Origin: Neoechinorhynchus agilis
Taxonomy: Eukaryota > Acanthocephala
NCBI GenBank assembly: GCA_051530055.1
Contig: JBMGUZ010000012.1
Location: forward strand, 1 to 58,976
DNA: 58,976 nt
Reading direction: 5' to 3'
Positions 8,388 through 19,710 of this stretch are shown here, piece after piece. The number at the start of each line of letters is the position of its first letter. Position 1 is the stretch's first letter. The notes beneath the pieces were generated by a model. It searched no databases and was not told the origin of the DNA. It saw only the letters and a list, made by a program, of their open reading frames with translations. The position numbers and the translations under genes were made by a program.

Positions 8388-11139
8388 TTAATTCGAATTG
8401 CCCTCGGATTCGTCGTCAATTTGCTGATTTTCGCCAGGCTTCGATATGCCTTCGTTCTCTTCTGATGAATCGAAATCATTAAAATCACCTTGATTTGATG
8501 AGCTTTCGTCCATCATTGGAGGTCGACTGCTCACCTCATCGGATTCGTCGTCAATTTGCTGATTTTCTCCAGGCTTTGATATGCCTTCGTTTTCTTCGGA
8601 TGAATCGAAATCATTAAAATCACCTTGATTTGATGAGCTTTCGCCCATCATTGGAGGTCGACTGCTCATCTCATCGGATTCGTCGTCATTTTGCTGATTT
8701 TCTCCAGGCTTCGATATGCCTTCGTTTTCAACCGATGAATCGAAATCATTAAAATCACCTCGATTTGACGAGCTTTCGCCCATCATTGGAGGTCGACTGC
8801 TCATCTCATCGAATTCGTCGTCTTTTTGCTGTTTGTCTCCTGGCTTCGATATGCCTTCGTTTTCTTCGGATGAATCGAAATAATCAAAATCACCTTGATG
8901 TGATGAGCTTTCGTCCATCACTGGAGGTCGACTGCTTATCTCATCGGATTCGTCGTTATTTTGCTGTTTGTCTCCTGGCTTCGATATGCCTTCGTTCTCT
9001 TCTGATGAATCAAAATCATTAAAATCACCTTGATTTGACGAGCTTTCGTTCATCGTTGGAGGTCCACTGCTCATCTCATCAGATTCGCCGTCTTTTTGCG
9101 TATTTTCTCCAGGCTTCGATATGCCTTCGTTCTCTTCTGATGAATCGAAATCATTAAAATCACTTTGATTTGATGAGCTTTCGTTCCATCATTGGAGGTC
9201 GACTGCTCATCTCATCGGATTCGTCGTTATTTTGCTGTTTGTCTCCTGGCTTCGATATGCCTTCGTTCTCTTCTGATGAATCGATATCATTAAAATCACC
9301 TTGATTTGATGAGCTTTCGCTCATCATTGGAGGTCGACTGCTCATCTCATTCGAATCGCCGTCAGTTTGCACATTTTCTCCAGGCTTCGATATGCCTTCG
9401 TTCTCTTCTGATGAATCGAAATCATTGAAATCACCTTGATTTGACGAGCTTTCGCCCATCATTGGAGGTCGACTGCTCATCTCATCGGATTCGTCGTCAA
9501 TTCGCTCATTTTCTCCAGGCTTCGATATGCCTTCGTTCTCCTCTGATGAATCGAAATCATTAAAATCACCTTGATTTGACGAGCTTTCGCCCATCATTGG
9601 AGGTCGACTGCTCATCTCATCAGATTCGTCGTCTTTTTGCTGATTTTCTCCAGGCTTCGATATGCCTTCGTTCTCTTCTGATGAATCGAAATCATTAAAA
9701 TCACCTTGATTTGACAAGCTTTCGCCCATCATTGGAGATCGACTGCTCATCTCATCGGATTCGTCATTTTGCCGTTTGTCTCCTGGCTTCGATATGCCTT
9801 CGTTCTCTTCTGATGAATCGAAATCGTTAAAATCACCTTGATTTGACGAGCTTTCGTCCATCGTTGGTGGTCCACGGTTCATCTCATCGGATTCGTCGTC
9901 TTTTTGCTGATTTTCTCCAGGCTCCGATATGCCTTCGTTCTCTTCTGATGAATCGAAATCATTAAAATCACCTTGATTTGACGAGCTTTCGCCCATCATT
10001 GGAGGTCGACTGCTCATCTCATCGGATTCGTCGTCTTTTTGCTGATTTTCTCCAGGCTTCGATATGCCTTCGTTCTCTTCTGATGAATCGAAATCATTAA
10101 AATCACCTTGATTTGACGAGCTTTCGCCCATCATTGGAGGTCGACTGCTCATCTCATCGGATTCGTCGTCAATTTGCTCATTTTCTCCAGGCTTCGATAT
10201 GCCTTCGTTCTCTTCTGATGAATCGAAATCATTAAAATCACCTTGATTTGACGAGCTTTCGTCCATCGTTGGTGGTCCACTGCTCATCTCATCGGATTCG
10301 TAGTCTTTTTGTTGATTTTCTCCTGGCTTCGATATGGCTTCGTTCTCTTCTGATGAATCGATATCATTAAAATCACCTTGATTTGACGAGCTTTCGTCCA
10401 TCATTGGAGGTCCACTGCTCATCTCATCGGATTCGTAGTCTTTTTGTTGATTTTCTCCTGGCTTCGATATGGCTTCGTTCTCTTCTGATGAATCGATATC
10501 ATTAAAATCACCTTGATTTGACGAGCTTTCGCCCATCATTGGAGGTCGACTGCTCCTCTCATCGGATTCGTCATTTTGCAGTATTTCTCCGGGCTTCGAT
10601 ATGCCTTCGTTCTCTTCTGATGAATCGAAATCATTAAAATCACCTTGATTTGACAAGCTTTCGCCCATCATTGGAGGTCGACTGCTCATCTCATCGGATT
10701 CGTCGTCATTTTGCTGTTTGTCTCCTGGCTTCGATATGCCTTCGTTCTCTTCTGATGAATCGAAATCATTAAAATCACCTTGATTTGATGAGCTTTCGTA
10801 CATCGTTGGAGGTCCGCTGCTCATCTCATCGGATTCGTCGTCTTTTTGTTGATTTTCTCCAGGCTTCGATATGGCTTCGTTCTCTTCTGATGAATCGATA
10901 TCATTAAAATCACCTTGATTTGACGAGCTTTCGTCCATCATTGGAGGTCCACTGCTCATCTCATCGGATTCGTCGTCTTTTTGCTGATTTTCTCCATCTC
11001 TGGATTTAAATAGTATTGGCGAATCGCTATAATAGGAGAACGGCTTAATTTTGTTTTTCGTTTCCGGTCGGACGGAAAGCGCTGATATGTTGACTAGTAG
11101 TCCTATCGCGATAATCAGTACGATAATGGGAATCCTCAT
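8388..11139 (-). pseudogene. Secreted acidic 45-residue-repeat protein, left copy
   Basis: The start at 11139 opens with a clear signal peptide (MRIPIIVLIIAIGLLVNISA, then SVRPETKNK), so the product would be secreted. The rest is about 20 tandem units of 44 to 45 residues. Each combines a GENQQKDDESDEMSS block, a PPMM turn, a SSSNQGDFNDFD block and a SSEENEGISKP block. The protein is highly acidic, Ser-rich, cysteine-free and certainly disordered; the DSSEEN and DESDEMSS blocks resemble casein-kinase-2 sites. One extra T near 9184 breaks the frame; the same repeat frame resumes and ends at 8388 (last residues ESEGNSN). Close repeat identity implies ongoing homogenisation. Role unknown; an extracellular matrix, mucus or mineral-binding protein would fit. 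Confidence 0.75.
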
Positions 11140-11886
11140 TTTCCTATTTGTTTATTCGATATTCAAGTCGATCTTATCGAATTCGAGGAGATCGCAAACC
11201 GCTTTTAGGTGAGTGCTCGCTTTTGTTTCCGGTATTTATTCAACATTGACTAGACGCTTGTCGTTCATTTTGTTTATCAATAATGTGTTTCCCAATATAG
11301 AGAACGATTTAGTATCTTTGGTAATTTCACCTTTATTAGCGCTTTGTTTACTTATTTTCCGCCCGCAGTCTTGCGTTCATTGAAGTGATCGAAGATACTG
11401 TAATTAATCTAAACTTCCATTTTGTGCTGTCTAAATTTTTTGTCGTTTGAAATAGTGAAGTTCGCTAGAACAACAAATCTTTTAAAACAAAACCCGAAAA
11501 TAAAATCAATATTTTAACCTATGTCATTTTTTTCAATACTTAGTTTCAGAATAATAATCGGATACAAGAACAGAGAATAAATATGGAGCACACGCTGGTG
11601 AAAATTCATAGGGAATTGAATTTCTTTAAATGTCTAAAAAAAATTGTTTATCCTAAGCATTTTTTAAAGAAACAATCTCTAAAGAAATGTTACTGCTGGG
11701 AAATGCTTAGATCAATATTGTATTTTTGAATCGTCCATGTTTATTCTTTTTTAAATGCGCTCTTTTAATCTTTATAAACTCGCAGAAATTGAATGCAAAT
11801 TCCGCGTTACTATGGTAATCAAAGGCAATGAAAAATTCCACAATTGCAAATCATTGAATTCGTTCTACCAAATTTGGGTGCGTTGT
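11140..11886 (-). promoter_or_regulatory. Upstream region of acidic-repeat gene, left copy
   Basis: The 750 bp before the start codon are AT-rich and contain no frame. They are the inverted copy of 29061-29818, so the duplicated block includes the presumed promoter as well as the gene. I see no definite TATA box. Homology stops near 11886/29061 at the shared ACGCACCCAAATTTGG. Confidence 0.5.
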
Positions 11887-12349
11887 TCTTCAATCTTGTA
11901 AACTTTGAATTATCTGACTATTCAGCTCTACACAAAATTCATAAACGAGAGCAATAATGATTTATCCAATTGTATCGCTGGAAAGATGTGCCAACTCGAC
12001 TTTGTCAATTGGCGGAACGTTGCAACTTCGGATTAGCTGTGCCGGAGAAATTTACATACGCTAGTAAACAAGGACAATAAAATGGACAATTCGAAGATCG
12101 AAAAAGCGGATGCTGCTGGTGAGGTTAGGAACAATTGCAGCTGCGGCCCTTGAAGAGTGCCTTGTCCTCAACTTCATGTTGTTCAGGGATTGATCGAAAC
12201 GGGCGAATCTGGCCGTTAATTCACTTGGCAGGTGGGGTGTGGAACAACTCTCCGTCCGATTCAATTGCTAAAGACGAGGACGTTCCGACATAGATTTTTC
12301 GTTCCAACCCGAGCTTTCAGAGTTGAGTGGAAGAGCAAAAGTGAGCATT
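11887..12349. other. AT-rich spacer and edge of inner arm
   Basis: No gene seen. From about 12072 onward the sequence is mirrored in the right arm from 50405 downward. Between 8125 and 12072 the arms differ: the left holds the acidic gene block and the right holds only 285 bp of its repeats. Confidence 0.4.
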
Positions 12350-13495
12350 ATAAGGATGGACATTGTTTCCATCCTTTGTTGACGTTTGCAAATTTGATGA
12401 TCTTTCACGTTTATGACTTTTAAGGAATTGAACAAATGCAATTTGCGACGTTATTACGTAAGCTAGCCATATAGAATATTGTCCGCTTTGTACTTCCCGA
12501 CGCGCTAAATCCAAATCCATTTTCATATTTGCGATAGCTGCAATAGTTCTTGAGTTATTCGTTCTTCAATTTTTGGAGAAACAACCGCGATTATTGATGC
12601 ATTGTTTCCATCATATGTTGACGTTTGCAAATTTGATGATTTTTCACGTTTATGACTTTTGAGGAATTGAGCAAATGCGATTCGCGACGTTATTACGTAA
12701 GCTAGCCATATACAATTTTGTTCGTTTAGTAATTCCTGACGCGCTAATTCCAAATCTGTTTTCGGATTTGCGATAGCTGCAATAGTTCTTGAGTTATTTG
12801 TTTTTCAGTTTTTGGAGAAACAACCGTGATTATTGATGCATTGTTTCCATCCTTTGTTGACGTTTGCAAATTTGATGATCTTTCACGTTTATGACTTTTA
12901 AAGAATTGAACAAATGCAATTTGCGACGTTATTACGTAAGCTAGCCATATAGAATATTGTCCGCTTTGTACTTCCCGACGCGCTAAATCCAAATCCATTT
13001 TCATATTTGGCGATAGCTGCAATAGTTCTTGAGTTATTCGTTCTTCAATTTTTGGAGAAACAACCGCGATTATTGATGCATTGTTTCCATCATATGTTGA
13101 CGTTTGCAAATTTGATGATTTTTTTCACGTTTATGACTTTTGAGGAATTGAGCAAATGCAATTCGCGACGTTATTACGTAAGCTAACCATATACAATTTT
13201 GTCCGTTTAGTAATTCCTGACGCGCTAATTCCAAATCTGTTTTCGGATTTGTGATAGACGCAATAGTTCTTGAGTTATTTGTTTTTCAATTTTTGGAGAA
13301 ACAACCGTGATTATTGATGCATTGTTTCCATCATTTGTTGACGTTTGCAAATTTGATGATCTTTCACGTTTACGACTTTTAAGGAATTGAACAAATACGA
13401 TTAGAGAAAGTAATAACGCTAGCTAGCCATATACAATTTTGTCCGTTTAGTAATTCCTGACGCGCTAGTTCAAAATTTGCTTTCGGATTTGCGAT
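12350..13495 (-). repeat. 240 bp tandem repeat array, left
   Basis: Nearly five units with a period of 239 to 241 bp; the landmark GCATTGTTTCCATC recurs at about 12599, 12838, 13078 and 13319. The period equals 80 codons. On the minus strand each unit is largely open, reading for instance as a helical segment with ERITQELLQLS and SHKRERSSNLQTS, so it may derive from a tandemly repeated coding exon; frames are now interrupted. The right arm has only about one and a half units (49735-50115), so copy number changed after the arms separated. The array abuts the 5' end of the Penelope-like element. Confidence 0.8.
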
Positions 13496-13507
13496 AAACT
13501 GCGTCTA

Positions 13508-13780
13508 ATGGAGAAATTATCGTTGAAAATGGTTCGCAACAAAAATGCATCGGAATTCCTTGAAAGCTGTAAACGGTATGAAGTACTTCCTTCATTTCTG
13601 GAACTACAATCTGTGGCGTATGGGTTCGATGGCTCAAAAGCCCAGAAGTCGATGCAAACTTGGTTATTGAACAACGCTATTAAGGAACTCCAAAAAGAAA
13701 GGAAACATCTTGAGCGTTGTGATAGGTCGATTAACACGTTTTTAATCGATTGGTCGACTGGTCGATTAACACACGCTTAA
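13508..13780 (+). pseudogene. Penelope-like N-terminal region, left
   Basis: A 90-residue frame with an ATG start (MEKLSLKMVRNKNASEF). Its helical, charged segment with a VLPSFLELQS stretch matches the region that precedes the RT fingers in Penelope-like proteins. It ends just before the RT frame, in a short region rich in TCGATTAACAC-type repeats. The identical mirrored frame is at 49418-49690. Confidence 0.6.
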
Positions 13781-13808
13781 TCGATTTATCATGTAGGGTT
13801 AAAAATAG

Positions 13809-14999
13809 GTGTATGTGATTAAGTGTTTAATAAAAAATGTCGCTAAAAAAAGAATACAATGCGACAAGCGTCAATTGGAGAACAATCGTGGTATTCTGGG
13901 TTGCTTGACGGACGACGAATGGTGTAATATCCTGATTATGGAGGTCGATAACTTGGCAGAAATTTTCAAGCCCACCGATGGACATCTATTCATTGCGTTT
14001 GAGAACAAAGATAAGGTCATCAACCTATCGAAGATTATACTGCCTGAAGAAGTATTGGAACTTTTGTCATTCGGCCCTGAGTTTATCACGACCCCGAGAA
14101 TCGGAACCCTGCAATTCAGAACTAAGATGGAGGAAATGGTGTATGACCTTTCGATTCAAATCGAAAATATCCCATTATGGGAGTTTGAAAGAAGTTGCAA
14201 AATGGCTATTAAGAACGGAAGGAATCGTGGTTCGAATATAACAGGAAAGATGTTGACTGGACTCAAAGTAATCAAGGCACGGAATGAATTACGTAAACTG
14301 AAAATCGATAAAGGACATGGATTTTGTGTGGCAAACGAAGAAATGTTCAACAGACTTGGTATGGAACTTCTACAGGCTGACGAATTCAAGAAGCTCGATT
14401 TCTGCCCCACGAATAAACGCGAGAACGAACTCAACAGATTACTTCTGAAATTAATGAAACAGAAGGGTCTACCAGAAGAAGAGTTTAAAAGAATACGATC
14501 CGTGAATGCTAAGACGCCGAAAATGTATTTATTTGCAAAGATCCACAAAACACCCGTCAAAGCGCGTCCGATCATCGCCGCACACTCATCCTATAACTAT
14601 AAGTTGTCGAGAAAACTATCCGGATTTATCAAACAGCTCCTTCCGGCATCGGACCATGTGGTCACTTCGGGTGTAGATTTCATTGATCGATTGGGCAGGG
14701 TGAATCCAAACGAAACCGGTCTCATGGTTTCGGCGGATGTAACGTCCTTATTTACAAAGATACCCGTGGAGGAGGGGATTGAGCTAGCAACAAACCTATT
14801 GGTCGAAAAATGTACAGAATGGAAGCTCTCAGCTAATAATTGGCGCCAGCTTCTTGAATTCTGTAGACAATATTCAAACATTGAGTTTGAGGGTGTGAAT
14901 TATGACCAGGCGGATGGGCTAGCGATGTGGGAAACCCATTATACCCACTATTGGCTGAGATATACATCAGAAAATGGGATGAACACTTGTCAGAATTAA
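13809..14999 (+). pseudogene. Penelope-like reverse transcriptase, N-terminal and fingers part, left
   Basis: About 396 codons. RT motifs visible: KARPIIAAHSS (motif 2, template grip) and SADVTSLFTKIPVEE (motif 3, the first catalytic Asp region). The frame leaves the RT reading at GLAM, where Penelope-like proteins continue with GxPLSPLLAEI. There is no ATG at the beginning, so this is the continuation of an upstream frame. The mirrored frame at 48202-49389 differs by a handful of residues, so both copies descend from one already damaged element. Confidence 0.8.
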
Positions 15000-15499
15000 A
15001 TGATGTGAAGCTCTGGCTACGATATGTGGACAATACGTTCATTATTCTGGATCCCAATAGAAGTTCAACTGTACAACTGAGCAAGGAACTGAATAGCTGC
15101 CACCAAAATATAATATGGGCAATGGAAGAGGAGGAAAATGAGTCTCTACCATTTCTGGATGTACAAGTAACAAAAGGTTCGAATAGTGGTTTTATGACAT
15201 CGGTCTACAGGAAGCAAGGGTTTCCGCACATGGTTGTTCCGTGGATATCTGCTCAGCCGATCAAACACAAATTGGCAATAGTCCGATCGATGTTCATCAG
15301 GGCATTTCGATATTGTTCGGATACAGTACGCCTTAATTGTGAACTATATTGGATTTATAACAATCTCAAAGTGAGTGCATACCCAAAGAAATACATTGAG
15401 AAATGTAGGAGAAGGGCTCAGTATGCTTCGTATGTGAGAACAATCAATCAAGAGAAAAAGAAGTGCTACATTGAAACGCCATTCGTCGATGTTCAATGA
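14927..15499 (+). pseudogene. Penelope-like reverse transcriptase, palm and thumb part, left
   Basis: Continues the RT in another frame: MGNPLYPLLAEIYIRKWDEH (motif 4), LWLRYVDNTFIILD (motif 5) and SLPFLDVQVTKG with SVYRKQGF (motifs 6 and 7). The catalytic box reads YVDN instead of YVDD (15023-15034), in both arms. Loss of the second Asp would abolish polymerase activity. The frame closes at VDVQ, where the right arm reads on as VDVQWNSGIDSL. Confidence 0.8.
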
Positions 15500-15904
15500 A
15501 ATTCGGGGATAGATTCGCTGATCAACAGAATCGATAGAGACAAAGCGTGCGCTACGTTTAAGCAAAAGGGCAGGACTCTCCAAGGAGTACTCCGGCCGAA
15601 AAATGAGGAGGTACCGGTCGGATGTGTATACAAGATTTCATGTTCCAATTAAGTACTGGCCCGCACTGACGTAAAGCGCGATAGAGTGACGATCGAAGCG
15701 ATAATGATCCAGCGAACAAACACGTTTCCTGGCAACAAGGCCGACTATAAATTGAACCTCAGAATACCCGCGATAAATAGAATTAAGACGCTCTCAAATT
15801 TGATTCTACTGTAATTTTAGAGTGACCGAAGAAGGCCAACGAAAACGCCGAAAATTTTCATATAATAAATTTAATTGATACAATCTTCGCTATTGAAACA
15901 AAAA

Positions 15905-16259
15905 AGTTCCAATAATGTTGACGTCACGAAAACTTAATCCAACTGAAGTGCGATATGCTCCTATAGACAAAGAAGCCTTGGCCATCGTGCACGCAATCAA
16001 GCGGTTTCATTAATACCTTTATGGGCGACATTTTGTGTTGGAAACTGATTACCAACCGTTAAAACACATATTCAGGTACCAGAGGGACCTCAGCAAGATG
16101 ACCAACGGAAGGTTAGTGCTTTGGGCGATAATGCTAAACGAATACAATTTCGATATAAGATACGTTAAAATAAAAACCATGACAACCACTGTCTGCGCGA
16201 TACACCAAGCAAGCCCTAAAATGTACGTGGTGCGAAACTTGACCATTCCAATGATTTAA
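15905..16259 (+). mobile_element. Ty3/gypsy RNase H fossil, left
   Basis: A short broken remnant of an LTR retrotransposon pol gene. Typical RNase H signatures are readable, including KEALAIVHAIKRF, LETDYQPLKHIF and FDIRYVK. No LTRs, integrase or gag are seen nearby. It lies directly between the Penelope-like element and the 121 bp minisatellite, and the same junctions are mirrored at 46796-47150. Confidence 0.8.
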
Positions 16260-16261
16260 CT

Positions 16262-16725
16262 AATTACGGTCATAATGGAGAAAATTTTGAGTAAACGTGG
16301 CTACGACTTCTTTCGGATGCCAGACGTACAACAGAAGGAAGTTTGTGTTTATGAATAGTAATGATGTACATGACTTAGACAATTCAATGTTTCGCGCTTA
16401 AAAATTCTGTACTTTGTGTGGCAACGACAACTTTGGGATTCCTGACGTGCAACAGAAGGAAGTTTGTGTTTATGAATAGCAATGAGGAATATGATATAGA
16501 CAATTCAATGATTGGCGCTTAAAAATTCTGTTATTTCTGTCGCAACGACTTCTTTGGGATGCCTGAAGTACAACAGAAGGAAGTTTGTGTTTATGAATAG
16601 TAATGAAAAATTCTGTTATTTGTGTGGCAACGACTACTTTGGCATTCCTGACGTGCAACAGAAGGAAGTTTTTGTTGTGCAGACTTGGAGACCGTCATGC
16701 GTTCGAGGTTTAATTCTTCGCTAAA
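16262..16725. repeat. 121 bp minisatellite, left array
   Basis: Three to four units with the landmark ACAGAAGGAAGTTTGTGTTT recurring about every 121-122 bp; the last unit is shortened. The right arm has ten units of the same repeat (45545-46770), and a further one and a third units are inserted at 51405-51570. The period is not a multiple of three, so the array is not coding as a whole, although each unit contains a short CYLCGND-type reading. Confidence 0.85.
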
Positions 16726-16754
16726 GGATTGAACTGCTACAAGGACGATTTTCA

Positions 16755-17539
16755 TAAACGGTCAGAAATCATTTCGAGAGATATTATCTGGCCTCGTCAT
16801 CGTGCAGATTGATCGGCGCAATTCAATCTTTAAAGTGAGAAACCTGACGTTTGTGACGAAACGTGGCACCAAAGATCATCTTCGTCAGACTTTACTTGAT
16901 GGAGAGATGGTGGAAGATGTAGTTGAAGGCAAACGGATTCCTCGATTTCTTATATTCGACGTTTTGGCATTCAACGGGTATCCTGATGGTAAAGAACTCG
17001 ACTTTGATAAACGCTTGGAACTCATTTTGAGAGAGATTATTTTGCCTCGTCATCGTGCAATGGAATGCGCAGCGATAGACCGAAGTCGAGAACCGTTTGG
17101 GATTCGAAGAAAGGATTTTTACGGCCTCAAACACAGTAAACATCTTTTTAATGAGAAGTTTAAAAGAGAAGTCCCTCATGAGACAGACGGTCTTATATTT
17201 CAGCCCGTTTATATGCCTTATATTTTTGGAACATTTTACGAGCTGCTAAAGTATAAACCTCCACAACTGAATTCGGTCGACTTCAAATTGGTAATTTCTG
17301 GCCACGTGATGGAAAAGCGAAAAATCGGTTCTGGTGGATTTCTGTATGTTAGAAAGTACAACGAACCGTTCGCCCGGATTCGACTCACGGCTCAATTGTT
17401 TCTATGCAATGAAAAGATAATCGAATGCGTTGTCGAGGGAGGTGATTGGAAGATGATTCGGGTCAGAAACGATAAAGACATCGCCAATACTTTCCAAACT
17501 GCAATGGCGATCAAAGAAAGTATTGAAAGGCTCGGGTAA
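16755..17539 (+). pseudogene. Capping enzyme guanylyltransferase fragment, left
   Basis: From 16802 the frame matches residues 462 to 700 of the complete capping enzyme at 37780-40032 with only a few substitutions. It includes motif III (LLDGEM), motif IV (ETDGLIFQP), motif V (LLKYKPP) and most of the OB domain. It lacks the RNA triphosphatase domain and the motif I lysine, so it cannot be active. It ends abruptly at SIERLG, where sequence corresponding to about 37290-37930 is missing. Just upstream, 16755-16801 encodes a separate, more diverged copy of a short internal stretch (EIISRDIIWPRHRA against ELILREIILPRHRA). The 5' end is therefore a chimera with another capping-enzyme relative. Confidence 0.85.
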
Positions 17540-17705
17540 TTTTTACAAAGTATTTTTAATATCTATACAACTTTGGCAAAGTTCCTTAAACCAAAATGCC
17601 TTTATTCAAACGCAATTAATCATTCGCGCAAGAGAACAATTAAAAATAAGCGCAAGGATTGCATTTGACAGAATTCTGGCAAAACCGTTCCGCGTTAATC
17701 AAGGA
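17540..17705. repeat. Inverted copy of capping gene 3' flank, left
   Basis: Matches the reverse complement of about 37130-37290, downstream of the complete capping enzyme. This shows that the fragment came from a genomic inverted duplication followed by an internal deletion, and not from a reverse-transcribed mRNA. Confidence 0.75.
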
Positions 17706-18114
17706 TAGACATTTCGAACATTCGGTAAAAGAGCGTGAATAGATGGTTACTTGAACTGAGAGAACGAACATCAAAAGTATCTAATCAAAATGGTTCAATC
17801 CGCAGGAGATGTTTGCTTCGACCAGCAGAGCGTAGGGAGGACGATCACCCTTTGAGAGATGTTTTATATAAATGAAACGACGGTCGTTTTTCCGCAAAGT
17901 TCACTTTTGAAAGATTGCTTGGTCGATTAAACATTACAAAAATAGTAGAGAGTTCTTCAAGTTAGATTTCCGGTTGCGATAACAGTTTATAGAAGAGATT
18001 TTTCCCTGCACTTGAAAAAAAAGAGAAATCAGTATACTGAATTTCGTTTGAATAAACTTCTCACTTAGGAGGGCTCGAGAGTTGTTTTTCTTTGCCCGCT
18101 AAAGAAAATCCTAG

Positions 18115-18492
18115 AGAAATGGAGTCACACTACTAAAAAACACTTTAGTCCCCAGAGAAGGCGAAACCAAGGAATTTGAGGTAAGTGACCAACAAGCTTA
18201 CCAATTAACCTTGTCAGATCGAAGAATATTCTTCTTCCCTGATCAATTATTCCCTTTTATGAAGAAGTGTTACTTAATGATCTGCAATAAACTGGCCATC
18301 ACTACTTTGTCTGGCAAGAAGGCGAGACCAGTCCACATTGACCACTGTACAGTCATTAAAAAGAACAGTCAACTTGTGGAAACATCACTCTACGTAAACG
18401 AGGATCTTATCCTTGAACGATATCTATCAATTGTCAACGGTCCATTAATTATCGGTCTACTTATCGGAGTACACGAAAAAAGTATCCACTGA
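18115..18492 (+). CDS. Unrecognised open stretch, candidate exon
   Basis: Open for 126 codons from 18115; the first in-frame ATG is at 18259. Composition is protein-like, with segments such as TLVPREGETKEFEVSD and a hydrophobic GPLIIGLLIGVHEK near the end. A splice donor (GAG|GTAAGT at about 18181) and a possible acceptor (TTGTCAG at about 18217) lie inside, so it might be a terminal exon or a decayed gene. The next 430 bp (to 18926) contain two further short coding-like frames in other registers. No family recognised. Confidence 0.25.
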   Translation, partial: RNGVTLLKNTLVPREGETKEFEVSDQQAYQLTLSDRRIFFFPDQLFPFMKKCYLMICNKLAITTLSGKKARPVHIDHCTVIKKNSQLVETSLYVNEDLILERYLSIVNGPLIIGLLIGVHEKSIH

Positions 18493-19708
18493 ACGAATTG
18501 AACACAGCCACATTGTCGTCGAGTATCAGGCTAAAAAATGCAGCTTCCAGCTGCTGTTGTGAAAGTAAACTATGGAAACGGAGGCTTATGCCAATTATGG
18601 CCAATTCTGGTTGCCATACGCCCACCGCTCGAAGTGTAACGACATTTTTCAATAAAGTACCGAAACCAATTCGAACATTATAGTCACCGGAAACAAAACA
18701 ATCAATGCTAATCCTCTACACAATCCGTTTCTCTGACGACAACTTGAGGAAAAAAAGGTTTCAGTTGCCGCATCGTTCAGTCAGAATCTTCTTTGGCATG
18801 ATCACATCCAATATTCTCAGGCTTTACGACATTACTCCTAAAAATGAATTGAATCACCTTGATTTTGAACAAAGCAACTCAACGATACACTTTTCCAGCA
18901 AGAACCAGAACAAACTGGTCAATTAACTTTACAGTATCTTTGGGGATTAAGCAGATCTAAGAAAAATGTAAGAGTGAAATGTTACCCTCGGTACAAAAAA
19001 ATCCATCACGAATCGGACTCATATTCGTATTTAAAAATATCAATAGATAGATTTGCCTTTTACATACGCAGCTCTTGACCGATGGAGGCTCGATAACACC
19101 GAGCAAACTTGAGCCATTCTCATCAACACATCTATCATTTGTGCCGGACTTGTATCAAATTAAAGCTGGCGGTAGTTAAAGGATCTTTAAGGATTAGTTG
19201 AGTTGTCAAGATCCTGGGTTTGCGGGTTGTTTTCTGAACCAACTTCTGATTTCCTTCACCGATTTTCTAAACTTGACTTTAAGATTTAATGAGATTTTTG
19301 TAAATGCGCAATGAGGCACGTATGGAATTTCAAAAGTGTCATTAACAATTCTCTAAATGAATTTTTGCCGATTGGGTTTTCTTGTTTTTCGCTGTGGAGC
19401 TAAGAATCCGGGATGCATTCTCAAATTAAATTGTCTTATTTTAACGTGGACCATATAATTGCGCTTTATGTCAACCTGCCACCGGAATTAATTGTTAATG
19501 TGTATCGAACCAATCTTATGGTTATTAGCTGACCATAATTTTGTCGGCTTCCTTTGAGAGAGGTTTCTTTGAACTGAGTTAGGTAAACATTTTTAAACTT
19601 GAAGCTCAACTATACTACAATGGCTTAAAAATCTTATTTAAATGTTAAAGTAATAGAAACAGGATCTTATTCCATCCCATTTTCGCACTCAAATCGCTTT
19701 AATGAGCT
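18493..19708. other. AT-rich region with decayed coding-like pieces
   Basis: Short frames at 18498-18683 and 18705-18926 may be decayed pieces of the gene suggested just upstream. After 18930 I see no gene, repeat or RNA. Confidence 0.3.
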
Positions 19709-19710
19709 CA

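Larger units (their letters stand above)
13508..15815 (+). mobile_element. Penelope-like retroelement, left copy
   Basis: Reverse transcriptase and GIY-YIG endonuclease remnants in the order typical of Penelope-like elements. It contains an N-terminal region (13508-13780), RT core motifs (13809-15499) and part of the endonuclease (about 15530-15815). Several frame breaks exist. One lies inside RT motif 4, where the frame reads GLAMWETHY while the overlapping frame carries the expected GNPLYPLLAEIY. The same break is present in the right copy. The endonuclease lacks about 145 bp relative to the right arm, joining at 15648. Non-functional. Confidence 0.85.

Noticed and set aside
8765-9022. Plus-strand frames across the acidic-repeat arrays (also near 31125-31358 and 32794-32994)
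   Set aside because: They are antisense shadows of the repeat unit and repeat with it; they have no signal peptide and the composition of reverse-strand translation.
12350-13495. CRISPR-like array
   Set aside because: Units are contiguous 240 bp repeats without unique spacers, in animal DNA.
17780-17800. Possible tRNA T-arm (GGTTCAATCC)
   Set aside because: No matching acceptor stem, D-arm or anticodon arm can be placed around it. No tRNA or rRNA gene was found in the window.
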